Part shown: positions 50,203 to 58,793 of the stretch, in pieces | Numbering within the stretch: the stretch's first letter is position 1 | Layout: every line of letters starts with the position of its first letter | The notes under the pieces: generated by a model | Told to the model about the DNA's origin: nothing | The model's input: only the letters and a program-made list of their open reading frames with translations | The model's database searches: none | Translations under genes and position numbers: made by a program | From: Prochloron sp965198675 | GTDB lineage: Bacteria; Cyanobacteriota; Cyanobacteriia; Cyanobacteriales; Prochloraceae | Reading direction: 5' to 3' | DNA length: 64,000 nucleotides | NCBI GenBank assembly: GCA_965198675.1 | Contig: OZ240666.1 | Span: 3,286,001 to 3,350,000 of the forward strand

Positions 50203-51840
50203 TTGTTTTTTCATAACATTCAACTAAAAACTTGGACGATTCTCGTTATCCTAATCGCCGCAGTCATAGCCACTCCCATTTTATTTGTCGCCAGCAGTAT
50301 TTTTACCTCCCAAGGAGATGTCTGGAGTCATCTAGCCACTACCGTCTTACCCGGTTATATTACCAACTCCTTTTATTTAATGCTAGGAGTGGGCACGGGA
50401 GTCTTTATTATTGGAGTGGGTACAGCATGGCTCGTCACAGCCTGTAGCTTTCCCGGTAGTAAGATTTTTCAATGGGCACTTTTACTGCCTATGGCAGCCC
50501 CAGCCTACCTCCTCGCTTATACTTATACTGATTTGCTGGAATACTTCGGTCCGGTACAAACGGGGCTGAGGGCAATATTTGGTTGGAGTAGTGCCACTGA
50601 CTATTGGTTTCCCAATATTCGTTCTCTTTGGGGGGCGATCGCCATGCTGGTGCTGGTGCTCTATCCCTACGTTTACCTCCTCACCAGGGTGGCTTTTTTA
50701 GCCCAATCTGCTCGCACCATAGAAGCGAGTCGTTCCCTCGGTTGTAATCCTTGGCGTAGTTTCTTCACCGTTGCCCTCCCTTTAGCCAGACCTGCTATTA
50801 TCTCCGGTATCGCCCTCATTCTCATGGAAACCCTCAGCGACTTCGGCACGGTAGAATATTTTGGGGTCAGTACCTTCACTACGGGTATTTATCGTACCTG
50901 GTTTGGTCGGGACCAACGGGTAGCTGCGGCTCAACTAGCAGCAGTGCTCATGGTATTTGTCTTGGTTCTGATTATACTAGAACATTGGTCTCGGGGTCAA
51001 TCTCGTTACTATCAAACTGCCAATAATTACCAGCAGCCACCTCAATATCCTCTCTCAGGATTAGGAGCTATCTTAGCAGGTTTGGCTTGTTTGTTACCCC
51101 TTACCTTGGGTTTTCTCCTACCCGGTGCCCGACTGGTGTATATGACTCTAGAATATGCAGAAGAGACTTTAGACGATAAGTTTTGGCAACTGGCACACCA
51201 TAGTTTTATTTTAGCCAGTATAACAGCAGTTATTGCTGTGGTAATCGCCCTTTTAATGGCTTACGGGCAGAGACTTTCTCCCAATTTTTTCATGGGTTTG
51301 GGGGTGCGGGTAGCGGCTATGGGCTATGCTATACCTGGATCTGTCATAGCTGTGGGGGTCATGATTCCTATGGGGCGGTTGGATAATGCTATTGATAGTT
51401 GGATGAATGGTACTTTTGGCATTAAGACCGGTTTACTTTTGTCCGGAACCATCACTGCTTTGATTTTAGCCTATCTAGTACGCTTTCTCGCAGTTTCTTT
51501 CAATACAGTTTCCTCTAGTTTAACTCAGATTACACCTAATTTAGACGATGCTGCTCGCAGTTTGGGTCATGGTCCGGAGAGTACTTTGGTTCGAGTTCAT
51601 GCACCTCTCATGGTGCGGGGTTTGTTGACTGCTGCTATGCTGGTTTTTGTGGATGTAATGAAGGAATTACCTGCTACTTTAGTGATTCGTCCTTTTAATT
51701 TCGATACTCTAGCAGTAAGGGTGTATCAATATGCTTCTGATGAAAGATTGATTGAAGCTTCTGCTCCTGCTCTTGCTATTGTGTTAGTGGGGATTATTCC
51801 GGTGATTTTTTTGAGTTGGAAGATTAATAACCGCAGATAA
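50203..51840 (+). CDS. Iron(III)-type ABC transporter permease (FbpB/FutB-like)
   Basis: A 545-residue permease made of two fused BPD_transp_1 halves with about 12 membrane helices. The coupling (EAA) loops are SARTIEASRSLGCNPWRSFF (about 168-187) and NLDDAARSLGHGPESTLVRV (about 445-464). Other family parts are MAAPAYLLAYTYTDLLEYFG and SDFGTVEYFGVSTFTTGIYR, typical of the ferric-iron transporter FbpB/FutB. No binding protein or ATPase gene adjoins. The start is a TTG (50203), and the first about 65 bases of the gene exist as two upstream duplicates. Confidence 0.92.
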   Translation: MFFHNIQLKTWTILVILIAAVIATPILFVASSIFTSQGDVWSHLATTVLPGYITNSFYLMLGVGTGVFIIGVGTAWLVTACSFPGSKIFQWALLLPMAAPAYLLAYTYTDLLEYFGPVQTGLRAIFGWSSATDYWFPNIRSLWGAIAMLVLVLYPYVYLLTRVAFLAQSARTIEASRSLGCNPWRSFFTVALPLARPAIISGIALILMETLSDFGTVEYFGVSTFTTGIYRTWFGRDQRVAAAQLAAVLMVFVLVLIILEHWSRGQSRYYQTANNYQQPPQYPLSGLGAILAGLACLLPLTLGFLLPGARLVYMTLEYAEETLDDKFWQLAHHSFILASITAVIAVVIALLMAYGQRLSPNFFMGLGVRVAAMGYAIPGSVIAVGVMIPMGRLDNAIDSWMNGTFGIKTGLLLSGTITALILAYLVRFLAVSFNTVSSSLTQITPNLDDAARSLGHGPESTLVRVHAPLMVRGLLTAAMLVFVDVMKELPATLVIRPFNFDTLAVRVYQYASDERLIEASAPALAIVLVGIIPVIFLSWKINNRR

Positions 51841-51947
51841 AAGCAGTTACCAGTTACCAGTGACCAGTTACCAGTTTAGTAAATGTAGTTGGGTTGAAGT
51901 GAAATGAACAAGAGCGCCCTTGTTCACTCCTCTCTTCCCAATCCATT

Positions 51948-52169
51948 TTAGCCACAATACCCTCTACCACCGCTCTTATGTTTGACGACGCATTTAGTAC
52001 CACTACAACAGTCAGAAGTGAAGGAGCAGGGAAACCAAAGAGATTGACAGCCTCCTATAGCATTCTCAAGCTCCTCAGCGGACAAAAGACGTTCCCGAGC
52101 AGGCAGGTCAACAAGGGAAAGATTGAACTTGGTAGACGTGGGAATTAAAAACATTGTTATGAACCTCAT
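51948..52169 (-). CDS. Double-glycine leader peptide with inhibitor-cystine-knot-like core
   Basis: A 73-residue precursor (or 68 from the ATG at 52154, which has GAGG upstream). The leader SLVDLPARERLLSAEELENA ends with a Gly-Gly at residues 39-40, the cut site used by C39-peptidase exporters. The core of 33 residues begins CQSLWFPCSFTSDCCSGTKC and has six cysteines at 41, 48, 54, 55, 60 and 72. The spacing C-x6-C-x5-CC-x4-C-x11-C matches the inhibitor cystine knot pattern of knottins and animal toxins. It would be secreted, cleaved after GG and oxidised to three disulfides. A TATAAT box lies at 52190-52185. No exporter gene is nearby. A bacteriocin, signal or protease-inhibitor role is inferred only. 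Confidence 0.8.
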   Translation of the reverse strand: MRFITMFLIPTSTKFNLSLVDLPARERLLSAEELENAIGGCQSLWFPCSFTSDCCSGTKCVVKHKSGGRGYCG

Positions 52170-52320
52170 ATTTGTTTCTCTTCTATTATAGGCACCAGAA
52201 GAGTCAATCTACCTGAGAAGGAGATTAGAATTACGTAAAGATTCTGTAAGGACAACCCGGACAATTTTTGGTGCTATAATTCTCAACTGTGGGTTGGGTT
52301 GAGGCACGAAACCCAACAGC

Positions 52321-52371
52321 AAAAAAACTTTATGAATGCTGGCGTTTGCTCTTTAATAATAAAGTTTTTTT
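52321..52371. terminator. Bidirectional terminator-like hairpin
   Basis: A perfect 13-base inverted repeat, AAAAAAACTTTAT at 52321-52333 and ATAAAGTTTTTTT at 52359-52371, with a 25-base loop. T-runs occur on both strands. It sits downstream of folP and upstream of the cystine-knot peptide gene, insulating the two. The stem is A+T-rich, so strength is uncertain. Confidence 0.5.
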
Positions 52372-52393
52372 GCCTTATATGTAGGCGTGAAAC

Positions 52394-53224
52394 TCACCAC
52401 AGGGTATCGGCCATGCGACAGACATCATACATAGGTGCCACATCGTGAACTCGAAGAATATCAACCCCAGCTGCGATCGCCCGGCAACAAGCTGCTGCGG
52501 TTCCCCACACCCTCTCTTTCGGTTCGGGGCGATGGAGGATATGACCAATAAAGCTTTTGCGACTCGGTCCCACTAATATGGGGACTCCCAAGGAGTGAAA
52601 TTCTGACAAGCGGCGCAGCAACTCTATATTTTGTTCTTTAGTCTTAGCAAAACCTATACCTGGGTCGATAATTAAGCGCCATCGCTCTATACCCGCAGCA
52701 CAGGCAGCTTCGATTCTCTGGGACAACCATTGGTAGATTTCCCCCACCAAATCTTCATAGTCTGTTAGAGTTTGCATGGTTTGGGGTGTACCGCGAATGT
52801 GCATTAGGATTATGGGTACCTTTAATTTAGCTACTGTGGGGAACATTTCTGCGTCGAAAGTACCCCCAGAAATATCATTCACTAGATTAGCACCAGCAGC
52901 GATGGCCTCACGAACTACCTCAGCTCTGGTAGTATCGATAGAAATAGGCACAGATATTTCATCTCGGAGTGCTTTAATAACTGGTATAACTCGGGACAGT
53001 TCCTCCTTAAGAGAGATTTGGGTGGCACCGGGACGAGTGGACTGCCCCCCTATATCGATAATATCAGCCCCCTCAGCCACCATTTTTTTCCCTTGAAGAA
53101 GAGCAGTATTGATACTATAAAACTCACCTCCATCGCTAAAGCTGTCCGGGGTTATATTTAAGATACCCATGAGATAGGTTCGCTCTCCCCAAGGAAAGAG
53201 TTGGTTGTCTCTTGTTTGACTCAT
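52394..53224 (-). CDS. folP: Dihydropteroate synthase
   Basis: A 276-residue TIM-barrel enzyme that condenses pterin pyrophosphate with p-aminobenzoate in folate synthesis; it is the sulfonamide target. Signatures are LMGILNITPDSFSDGGEFYS near residue 18, ADIIDIGGQSTRPGATQISL (about 54-73), VPISIDTTRAEVV, LVNDISGGTFD, LIIDPGIGFAKTKEQNIELL and GPSRKSFIG. The start is the ATG at 53224. It lies 77 bases downstream of tpiA on the same strand and may be cotranscribed with it. Confidence 0.97.
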   Translation of the reverse strand: MSQTRDNQLFPWGERTYLMGILNITPDSFSDGGEFYSINTALLQGKKMVAEGADIIDIGGQSTRPGATQISLKEELSRVIPVIKALRDEISVPISIDTTRAEVVREAIAAGANLVNDISGGTFDAEMFPTVAKLKVPIILMHIRGTPQTMQTLTDYEDLVGEIYQWLSQRIEAACAAGIERWRLIIDPGIGFAKTKEQNIELLRRLSEFHSLGVPILVGPSRKSFIGHILHRPEPKERVWGTAAACCRAIAAGVDILRVHDVAPMYDVCRMADTLW

Positions 53225-53301
53225 TCGTTTATAGCGCTACGGGGGGTGTGGGGTGTAGGGGCACGGCAGTGCCGTGCCCCTACAAGAACGGGTTACTGGT
53301 T

Positions 53302-54027
53302 CTATTGATAATTAACAATGCGAGCAAAACTGGTAGGATCTAAACTTGCTCCTCCTACCAGCACTCCATCAATTTCTGGTTGAGCCATGATTTCATCGAT
53401 ATTACCTGGTTTTACCGAACCACCATATTGAATAGTGACATTTTTATTGGCTAGTTGAGCGCGAATCAAACCAATCACCCGATTTGCTTCAGACGCTGCG
53501 CAGGTATCTCCAGTCCCAATAGCCCAAATGGGTTCGTAAGCAATCACCAAATTACTCTGATCTACGTCCACTAGGTCTTTTTGCAACTGATTGAGAATAA
53601 TGTTCTCCGTCTCTCCAGCGTCTCTTTGTTCCTTCGTTTCCCCCACGCAGAGAATAGGGGTTAGACCGTGGCTTTGAGCTGCAATCGCCCGCAGATTAAC
53701 TGTCTCGTCAGTTTCCCCGAAATATTGCCGTCGTTCACTGTGACCCACAATAGCGTATTTAACCCCTATTTCCACTAGCATATCCCCAGCAATTTCCCCA
53801 GTATAAGCTCCTTTCTGCTCCCAATGGATATTTTGCGCTCCCAGGAGCACCCTGGTATATTCTAATTTTGTGGTGAGGGCACCCAAAGCAGTAAAGGGAG
53901 GACAGAGAACTATTTCTCGCGATTGAGGTGTTTTTTCTACTTCAACCATGAAGGATTGCACAAAATCTAGGGACTCAGACCGGGTCTTATGCATTTTCCA
54001 GTTACCAGCTATGATAATTTTCCGCAC
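53302..54027 (-). CDS. tpiA: Triosephosphate isomerase
   Basis: A 241-residue TIM barrel that interconverts dihydroxyacetone phosphate and glyceraldehyde-3-phosphate. It has IIAGNWKMHKTRSESLDFVQ (catalytic Lys near 13), the VGHSERRQYFGETDETVN segment (catalytic His near 95), the AYEPIWAIGTGDTCAA loop with catalytic Glu near 165, and IQYGGSVKPGNIDEIM with GVLVGGASL for phosphate binding. The start is the ATG at 54027. Normal length. Confidence 0.97.
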   Translation of the reverse strand: MRKIIIAGNWKMHKTRSESLDFVQSFMVEVEKTPQSREIVLCPPFTALGALTTKLEYTRVLLGAQNIHWEQKGAYTGEIAGDMLVEIGVKYAIVGHSERRQYFGETDETVNLRAIAAQSHGLTPILCVGETKEQRDAGETENIILNQLQKDLVDVDQSNLVIAYEPIWAIGTGDTCAASEANRVIGLIRAQLANKNVTIQYGGSVKPGNIDEIMAQPEIDGVLVGGASLDPTSFARIVNYQ

Positions 54028-54099
54028 CGCGTCTACCTTGTTAATTTCAATACATATGGGACAAGTTTTTAGTTTAAGCCAGAAAGTGACCTCGTCCCG

Positions 54100-54300
54100 T
54101 TATTTTACCAGTTTTCTTGGTTTCACGCAGAGGCGCAGAGGCGCGGAGAGGGGAAGAGATTTTTTCAAAGCTGGGTATGTGGTAACTCATAACTGGTAAC
54201 TGGTAACTGGTAACTGGTAACTGCGAGGCGCAGAGGCGCGGAGAGGGGAAGAGACCGTAAAAGTGGCGTTTCACCATTGCCTGGACGTGGTTCTGCTATA
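54100..54300. repeat. Dispersed repeat copies and heptamer array
   Basis: Two copies of the GxxExxY-type arm (GTTTCACGCAGAGGCGCAGA near 54119, and GCGAGGCGCAGAGGCGCGGA near 54223) surround a short (CTGGTAA)n array at 54190-54222. Confidence 0.8.
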
Positions 54301-54331
54301 AAAAAAAGTTCCAATTAATTGGAAAAAGGGG

Positions 54332-54360
54332 TTGACATTTGCTTTTGGAGGTGTTATCTT
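54332..54360 (+). promoter_or_regulatory. Sigma-70 promoter of the diiron-oxidase cluster
   Basis: TTGACA (54332-54337), an exact 17-base spacer and TATCTT (54355-54360). A 12-base perfect palindrome CCAATTAATTGG at 54311-54322 lies ten bases upstream of the -35 and may be an operator. The transcript would have a leader of about 100 bases before the start at 54468. Confidence 0.65.
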
Positions 54361-54467
54361 AGTATCGTGGGAAAATGTGCCGCCATATATATATAGCTAT
54401 TTTAACTCCTCCTTGAAACAATGAAGTACAAACTCCCTATAACAATTAATCGGTTTATCTGAAATTC

Positions 54468-55211
54468 ATGGAGATATTCTCAAATAGTGACAACATGGAA
54501 CAGTGGGACAATTTTGTTAAACAAGTAGTCTCACAACATGCTTGGCTTGCAAGTGTTTCTCCCCAGGAACTACGTGCAGTTCAAAAAGACACATCGGCTC
54601 TGAAAGTCGCAGCCTACTGGTATCATTTCAGTATCTTTGCCGCCGACTTCCTCTGTCTAGCACTGCCGTTGCTCCAAAACCATGCTAATCGGAGCTATGT
54701 CGCCCAGACAGTAAACGAAGAATTGGAGAATGGGATTCCCGAGCAAGTTCACTCGGTTCTTCTGTTAGAGGCACTTACCAAGGCAGGGATGGATAAACAT
54801 GCAATACTTGCTTATCCAACCATTGAGCTTGACGAAGTTCTGGAACCTTTCAGACAACGACTGCTCAGAGCCAAGAATGACTATGAGATTGCCGGATTTT
54901 TCCTCGGCTTCGAGCTTCTGGCTGAACACAACATCTCTCATGTGTTTGAATGTTTGCAGCCTTATGATTGTACCAGGGAAGAATTGCGACAGACCCCCTA
55001 TTTCCAAGAACATTTCAAAGTCGAGCCAGAACACATTAAAAGAGCTATAACTATGGGCATGAATTCCTGCTCAAATGAGCATCAGATTAAGTCAATGGTT
55101 GATACATTTCATTACAGCATCTCATTCTGGAATCGTTTTTGGAGAGTCGTTCATCAGGATATTTTGGAGCCAAATGAACAAGAGGAACACTCTCAAGCAA
55201 ACCTCTACTAA
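54468..55211 (+). CDS. Haem-oxygenase-like diiron oxidase/oxygenase (iron-containing redox enzyme)
   Basis: A 247-residue all-helical protein of the TenA/PqqC-like haem-oxygenase-like diiron superfamily. Candidate metal ligands are E85 and H95 in EELENGIPEQVHS, E149 in FFLGFELLAEHN, H182/E186/H189 in HFKVEPEHI and D212/H215 in MVDTFHYSISFW. The H-x3-E-x2-H cluster is typical. Known relatives (UndA, SznF central domain, BesC) cleave C-C bonds or oxidise N in natural-product pathways. It is the first gene of a same-strand cluster with an SDR, a PhyH dioxygenase remnant, an MBL hydrolase and a methyltransferase remnant, and has its own promoter. The substrate is unknown. Confidence 0.78.
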   Translation: MEIFSNSDNMEQWDNFVKQVVSQHAWLASVSPQELRAVQKDTSALKVAAYWYHFSIFAADFLCLALPLLQNHANRSYVAQTVNEELENGIPEQVHSVLLLEALTKAGMDKHAILAYPTIELDEVLEPFRQRLLRAKNDYEIAGFFLGFELLAEHNISHVFECLQPYDCTREELRQTPYFQEHFKVEPEHIKRAITMGMNSCSNEHQIKSMVDTFHYSISFWNRFWRVVHQDILEPNEQEEHSQANLY

Positions 55212-55245
55212 CCAAAACCTAAAACCCTGGCAATGGGCTTAAATC

Positions 55246-56079
55246 ATGGATCTTGGATTAAAGGATCGGGTAGCTTTAGTCTGTGCTAGCAGCCAAGGAC
55301 TGGGAAAAGCAATTGCTAAATCTCTGGCTCAAGAAGGAGCTATTGTGGCTATATGCAGCCGAAACCAGAAGCGCCTTGAAGAAACTCGTCAAACCTTAGC
55401 AGCTGAAACTAATGCCAAGATAATCAGTGTAGTAGCAGATTTGAGCTGGAAACAGGATCTAGAAAAACTTCTGAAAACTGTAGAAGCGAACCTAGGCTCT
55501 ATCGATATTTTGGTCAATAACACAGGGAACCCACCAGCAGGTCGTCTTGCTCAATTGAGCGAGTCAGATTGGGATCGTGCCTATCAACTCGTACTGATGA
55601 GTGCGATTCGACTTATAAAAGGGGTGATCCCCAGTATGATGGAGGGTGGCTGGGGGCGGGTGATTAATATCGCCACCAGTGCAGTGGAACAGCCAAGAGG
55701 CGATCTGTTAATTTCTACTACCTTCAGAGCGGGATTGGCTGCTTTTAGCAGAGCGATCGCGGCGGAGTTGGCTGAACATAATGTACTTATTCATACCGTT
55801 TGTCCAGGAGTAATTGGTACAGGCGCGATGCTAAACTTAGCTGAAAATATGGCGGCTGCGGAGGAAATTACGGTTCAAGCTGCCAGAGACAGGCTCACTT
55901 TTGGCGTTCCCATGGGGCGTATGGGTACACCGGAAGAAATTGCCGCTTTAGTTACTTGCTTGGCATCAGATCGACTGAATTACATGACAGGACAGACTAT
56001 TACCATTGATGGTGGAAAACTGACGGTTCCGCTCAAAAGTGCCTATGCAGAAGCTTCCCGAAACATGAAAGGTAAATAA
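55246..56079 (+). CDS. SDR family oxidoreductase with altered catalytic pair
   Basis: A 277-residue short-chain dehydrogenase. The Rossmann loop reads LVCASSQGLGKAIAKSLAQE, the NNAG-like motif NNTGNPPAGR, and the catalytic Ser is in INIATSAVEQ (S145). At the usual Tyr-x3-Lys position the sequence is SDLL-like ISTTFRAGLAAFSR, so Tyr is replaced by Ser157 and Lys by Arg161. The end TGQTITIDGG is classical. It resembles FabG-like family members in which this pair is naturally altered. Redox catalysis by the normal proton relay is unlikely unless another residue substitutes. It follows the diiron enzyme by 34 bases. Confidence 0.85.
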   Translation: MDLGLKDRVALVCASSQGLGKAIAKSLAQEGAIVAICSRNQKRLEETRQTLAAETNAKIISVVADLSWKQDLEKLLKTVEANLGSIDILVNNTGNPPAGRLAQLSESDWDRAYQLVLMSAIRLIKGVIPSMMEGGWGRVINIATSAVEQPRGDLLISTTFRAGLAAFSRAIAAELAEHNVLIHTVCPGVIGTGAMLNLAENMAAAEEITVQAARDRLTFGVPMGRMGTPEEIAALVTCLASDRLNYMTGQTITIDGGKLTVPLKSAYAEASRNMKGK

Positions 56080-56099
56080 ATCACAATTTTTCCACAAGT

Positions 56100-56640
56100 A
56101 TGAGCATTACTCAACAATCACCCACATCTAGTATACCCAGAGAAGAAAGCAAACCAGTCATTACCTCTCGTCCTCTATCTCCAGAGCAGATTAACCAGTA
56201 TCACCAAGAGGGATTTATTATCATTCCCAAATTTTTCGAGCCAGAAGAGATAGCCCCTTTACAAAAATTACTGGCAGAAGATCCAGAACTCCAAGGTTCC
56301 TGGACTCAAAGAAATACCAATAAACAGGGAGATAACTTTAAAGTTTCGGTTTGGACAGAACTAGGAAACACTTTATTAGGGGTTATTCCGCGCATCGCCA
56401 GGATGGTTGATGCCGCCGAAGCTTTATTGAAGGAAAAGTGTTACCATTGGCACTCAAAAATCGTGAAAGTTCAGCCAGGAAACAGTGGCTTAGCATGGCA
56501 TCAAGACTAGGATTATTGGTATCAAGATAGTTGCCTATTTCCCCAACTGCTAACTTGTACCATTGCCATCAGCCCCACTAGCAAGGAGAATGGCTGTCTT
56601 CGAGTCGTCAAAAAATTCCACTTGCTCTCAAACAGTGACC
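56100..56640 (+). pseudogene. Phytanoyl-CoA dioxygenase (PhyH) family gene, truncated
   Basis: The frame starts MSITQQSPTSSIPREESKPV, with LSPEQINQYHQEGFIIIPKF and the iron-binding H-x-D in LAWHQD. The codon after HQD is TAG (56508-56510) where Tyr is expected. The same frame then continues DYWYQDSCLFPQLLTCTIAI and SPTSKENGCLRVV up to about 56625, and is cut by a heptamer-repeat array. The distal iron-ligand His and the 2-oxoglutarate Arg are gone. Relatives are Fe(II)/2-oxoglutarate hydroxylases. It starts 20 bases after the SDR gene, so it belonged to this cluster. Confidence 0.75.
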
Positions 56641-56910
56641 AGTGACCAGTTACCAGTTACCAGTTAGTAGTTAATAGTTAAATCTGTAACTATGCCAGCG
56701 CGAACTGCTATAAAAGTAGAATGTTTCTTAGTCGTAGGTGCGTCTCAACTATCTGTCAATCTTTGATTAGGCGATCGCGCCTACACAATACAATTTACAA
56801 TTTTGATTAAGATAGAATTATCACCTTTCAGTTACCAGTGACCAGTAATCACGTACCATACGCCTGGTAACTGGTAACTGGTAACTGGTAACTGGTCACT
56901 GTTTTACTTC
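56635..56910. repeat. Heptamer arrays in inverted arrangement
   Basis: One array (ACCAGTTACCAG...) at about 56635-56670 and a facing pair at about 56828-56905: CAGTTACCAGTGACCAGTAA, TCACGTACCATACGCC, then CTGGTAACTGGTAACTGG. The core between the arms, TCACGTACCAT, also occurs inverted at 5553-5563 and inside other arrays. No gene. Confidence 0.8.
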
Positions 56911-56964
56911 ATCTTGGACAGTATTGGCAGATTGGACATCGTAATTTTATTGAAGACAGTACCA

Positions 56965-57816
56965 ATGACTTGGAAAATTGGCAATGTTTCCATTACACCA
57001 GTAATTGAACTTAATTTGTCGGTAGACGCATCATTTATCCTACCGGATGCGACTCCTGAAAACTTAGCCCCCGACTTCGACTGGCTTCAACCCCATTTTG
57101 TCCGTGAAGATGGTCAGCTCAAATTTAGAGTTCAGGCACTTCTGGTTGAATCCTGTGGGCAGAAAATTATCATTGATACCTGTGTTGGCAATGACAAGCA
57201 ACGGACAACACCAGAGTTTAATCAACTCAATGGACCGTTTATAGAAGATATTGCTAAATCTGGCTTCAAGCGTGAAGAGGTGGATATCGTAGTCTGTACC
57301 CACCTACATTACGATCATGTGGGTTGGAATACAATGAAAGTCAATGGTAAGTGGATTCCTACATTTCCGAACGCCCGCTATCTGATTGCCCAGCCTGAGT
57401 TTGAACACTGGCGCAATGATAAGGAGGGGTCTTTTGCACAAACTTTTGGGGATTCCGTAGCCCCAGTGTTTGAAGCGGGATTGGTTGATTTAGTCGATTG
57501 CAATTATCAAATTACCCCAGAATTGCGACTGATACCAACTCCAGGTCATACCCCCGGACACTGTAGCGTGGTTATTTCTTCCCAAGGAGAGGAGGCGATG
57601 ATTACAGGGGACGTTATGCATCACCCATGCCAATGCGCCCACCCAGAATGGGAATGTGTTGCAGATACTTCTCACGAGCAAGCTCAGATTACTCGACGAG
57701 AATTTCTGGAACGTGTCGGGGATACGGACATGTTAGTGATTGGTACTCATTGGAGCGCTCCTAAACCAGTTAGTGTCACCAAATATAAAACTGCTTGGAA
57801 GGTAGAAATTACTTAA
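56965..57816 (+). CDS. MBL-fold metallo-hydrolase
   Basis: A 283-residue metallo-beta-lactamase fold hydrolase. The zinc motif is THLHYDHVGWNT (H-x-H-x-D-H), with the later TPGHTPGHCSVVISSQGEEA and ITGDVMHHPCQCAHPEWEC, and the C-terminal HWSAPKPV. This pattern is that of AttM/lactonase-like and arylsulfatase-like MBL proteins. The start is taken at the ATG at 56965 (MTWKIGNVSITPVIE); an upstream in-frame ATG lies in repeat-rich leader. It shares strand with the diiron cluster, and hydrolysis of a lactone or ester intermediate is possible. Confidence 0.88.
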   Translation: MTWKIGNVSITPVIELNLSVDASFILPDATPENLAPDFDWLQPHFVREDGQLKFRVQALLVESCGQKIIIDTCVGNDKQRTTPEFNQLNGPFIEDIAKSGFKREEVDIVVCTHLHYDHVGWNTMKVNGKWIPTFPNARYLIAQPEFEHWRNDKEGSFAQTFGDSVAPVFEAGLVDLVDCNYQITPELRLIPTPGHTPGHCSVVISSQGEEAMITGDVMHHPCQCAHPEWECVADTSHEQAQITRREFLERVGDTDMLVIGTHWSAPKPVSVTKYKTAWKVEIT

Positions 57817-57868
57817 TATTTACCGAAATACAAATCAATCTGAAAAAAATCGATAAATTAGGAATTGA

Positions 57869-58448
57869 ATGAAACACTGTACGGGAATAAAAAAGCTAGA
57901 GCTTGTCAATATTGAGTGGCAAGTTAACCATCATCTTGCCAAAGAACCCTATCGACAACAAATCGTTGATGATTTGCATCTTCAACCAGGGGATTTTGTT
58001 CTGGATTTAGGATGCGGTCCTGGACTTTGGTCGTCTATGTTTGCGGAAAAACTAAAACCTGGCTGATGGTGGTACTTTAGTGATAGATTTGCCAACTTGG
58101 GTAGAAGCAGAAGAGGAGAAGTGGTTGGACAATGATGTGGCGGTGATGAAAGTCAAACAGGGAATCAACCCAGAAACGGGGAACACAACGGAAATGTGGA
58201 GTACCTTTCGTTTCGACCACTCAACCCAGATTATGGAACAAGATCGACATTACAAGATTTACGACCACAAAGGTTGTTTAGAAAGGGAGCAGGTTGTGTT
58301 ATGGAAAAGTCGCTTTTTCTTCCTGGGCGAGTTCCAATTGTTACTTGAAACCTGTGGGTTAAAAATTTCCGAAGTTTACGGAGATTTTCAATTTGGTCCT
58401 TATCGACATGACAGCGAGGTGGCTGTAGTTGTTATCAAAGCCGCTTAA
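57869..58448 (+). pseudogene. SAM-dependent methyltransferase with internal deletion
   Basis: The first part, from MKHCTGIKKLELVNIEWQVN to VLDLGCGPGLWSSMFAEKLK, has AdoMet motif I and breaks at KPG. The second part starts in another frame at GGTLVIDLPTWVEAEEEKWL and runs to DFQFGPYRHDSEVAVVVIKA at 58448. In relatives about 100 residues lie between the first KPG and a second KPGGTL, so a deletion between these two similar coding sequences removed the middle of the class I fold. The enzyme is inactive. It was the last gene of the cluster that starts at 54468. Confidence 0.75.
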
Positions 58449-58793
58449 GGAGAAAGAGGGTTTACCGGGTGTATATAAACCGGATTTAGTGCGAGCAAGC
58501 TCACCGATCGGTTGGGTTGAGGCACGAAACCCAACAGCCACAGGCTTTTGCGTCGCCTAACTTCTCACGGCAGCGGACGTGAAGGCGGGCGTGGCGGGGG
58601 GATCAGCCCTATATTGTAACATTGCCCACCAAAAGCTTCCGTAGTAGTAATGGTAGGGTAGACAAAGATAAATTGTACCAATTTTCTGCCTAGGTCGTCC
58701 CCAAACCTTGGCCACCAAATCAAGAAGACAATATCTCGTGACATACTCCCACCGCAATGCTGTACAATATAAGAAACTCCCGAAATATAAACC
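58449..58793. other. Intergenic stretch without a supported gene
   Basis: Contains one GGTTGGGTTGAGGCACGAAA repeat at about 58511-58541 and otherwise unremarkable sequence up to the CBS gene. The minus-strand open frames here have no recognisable similarity. Confidence 0.5.
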
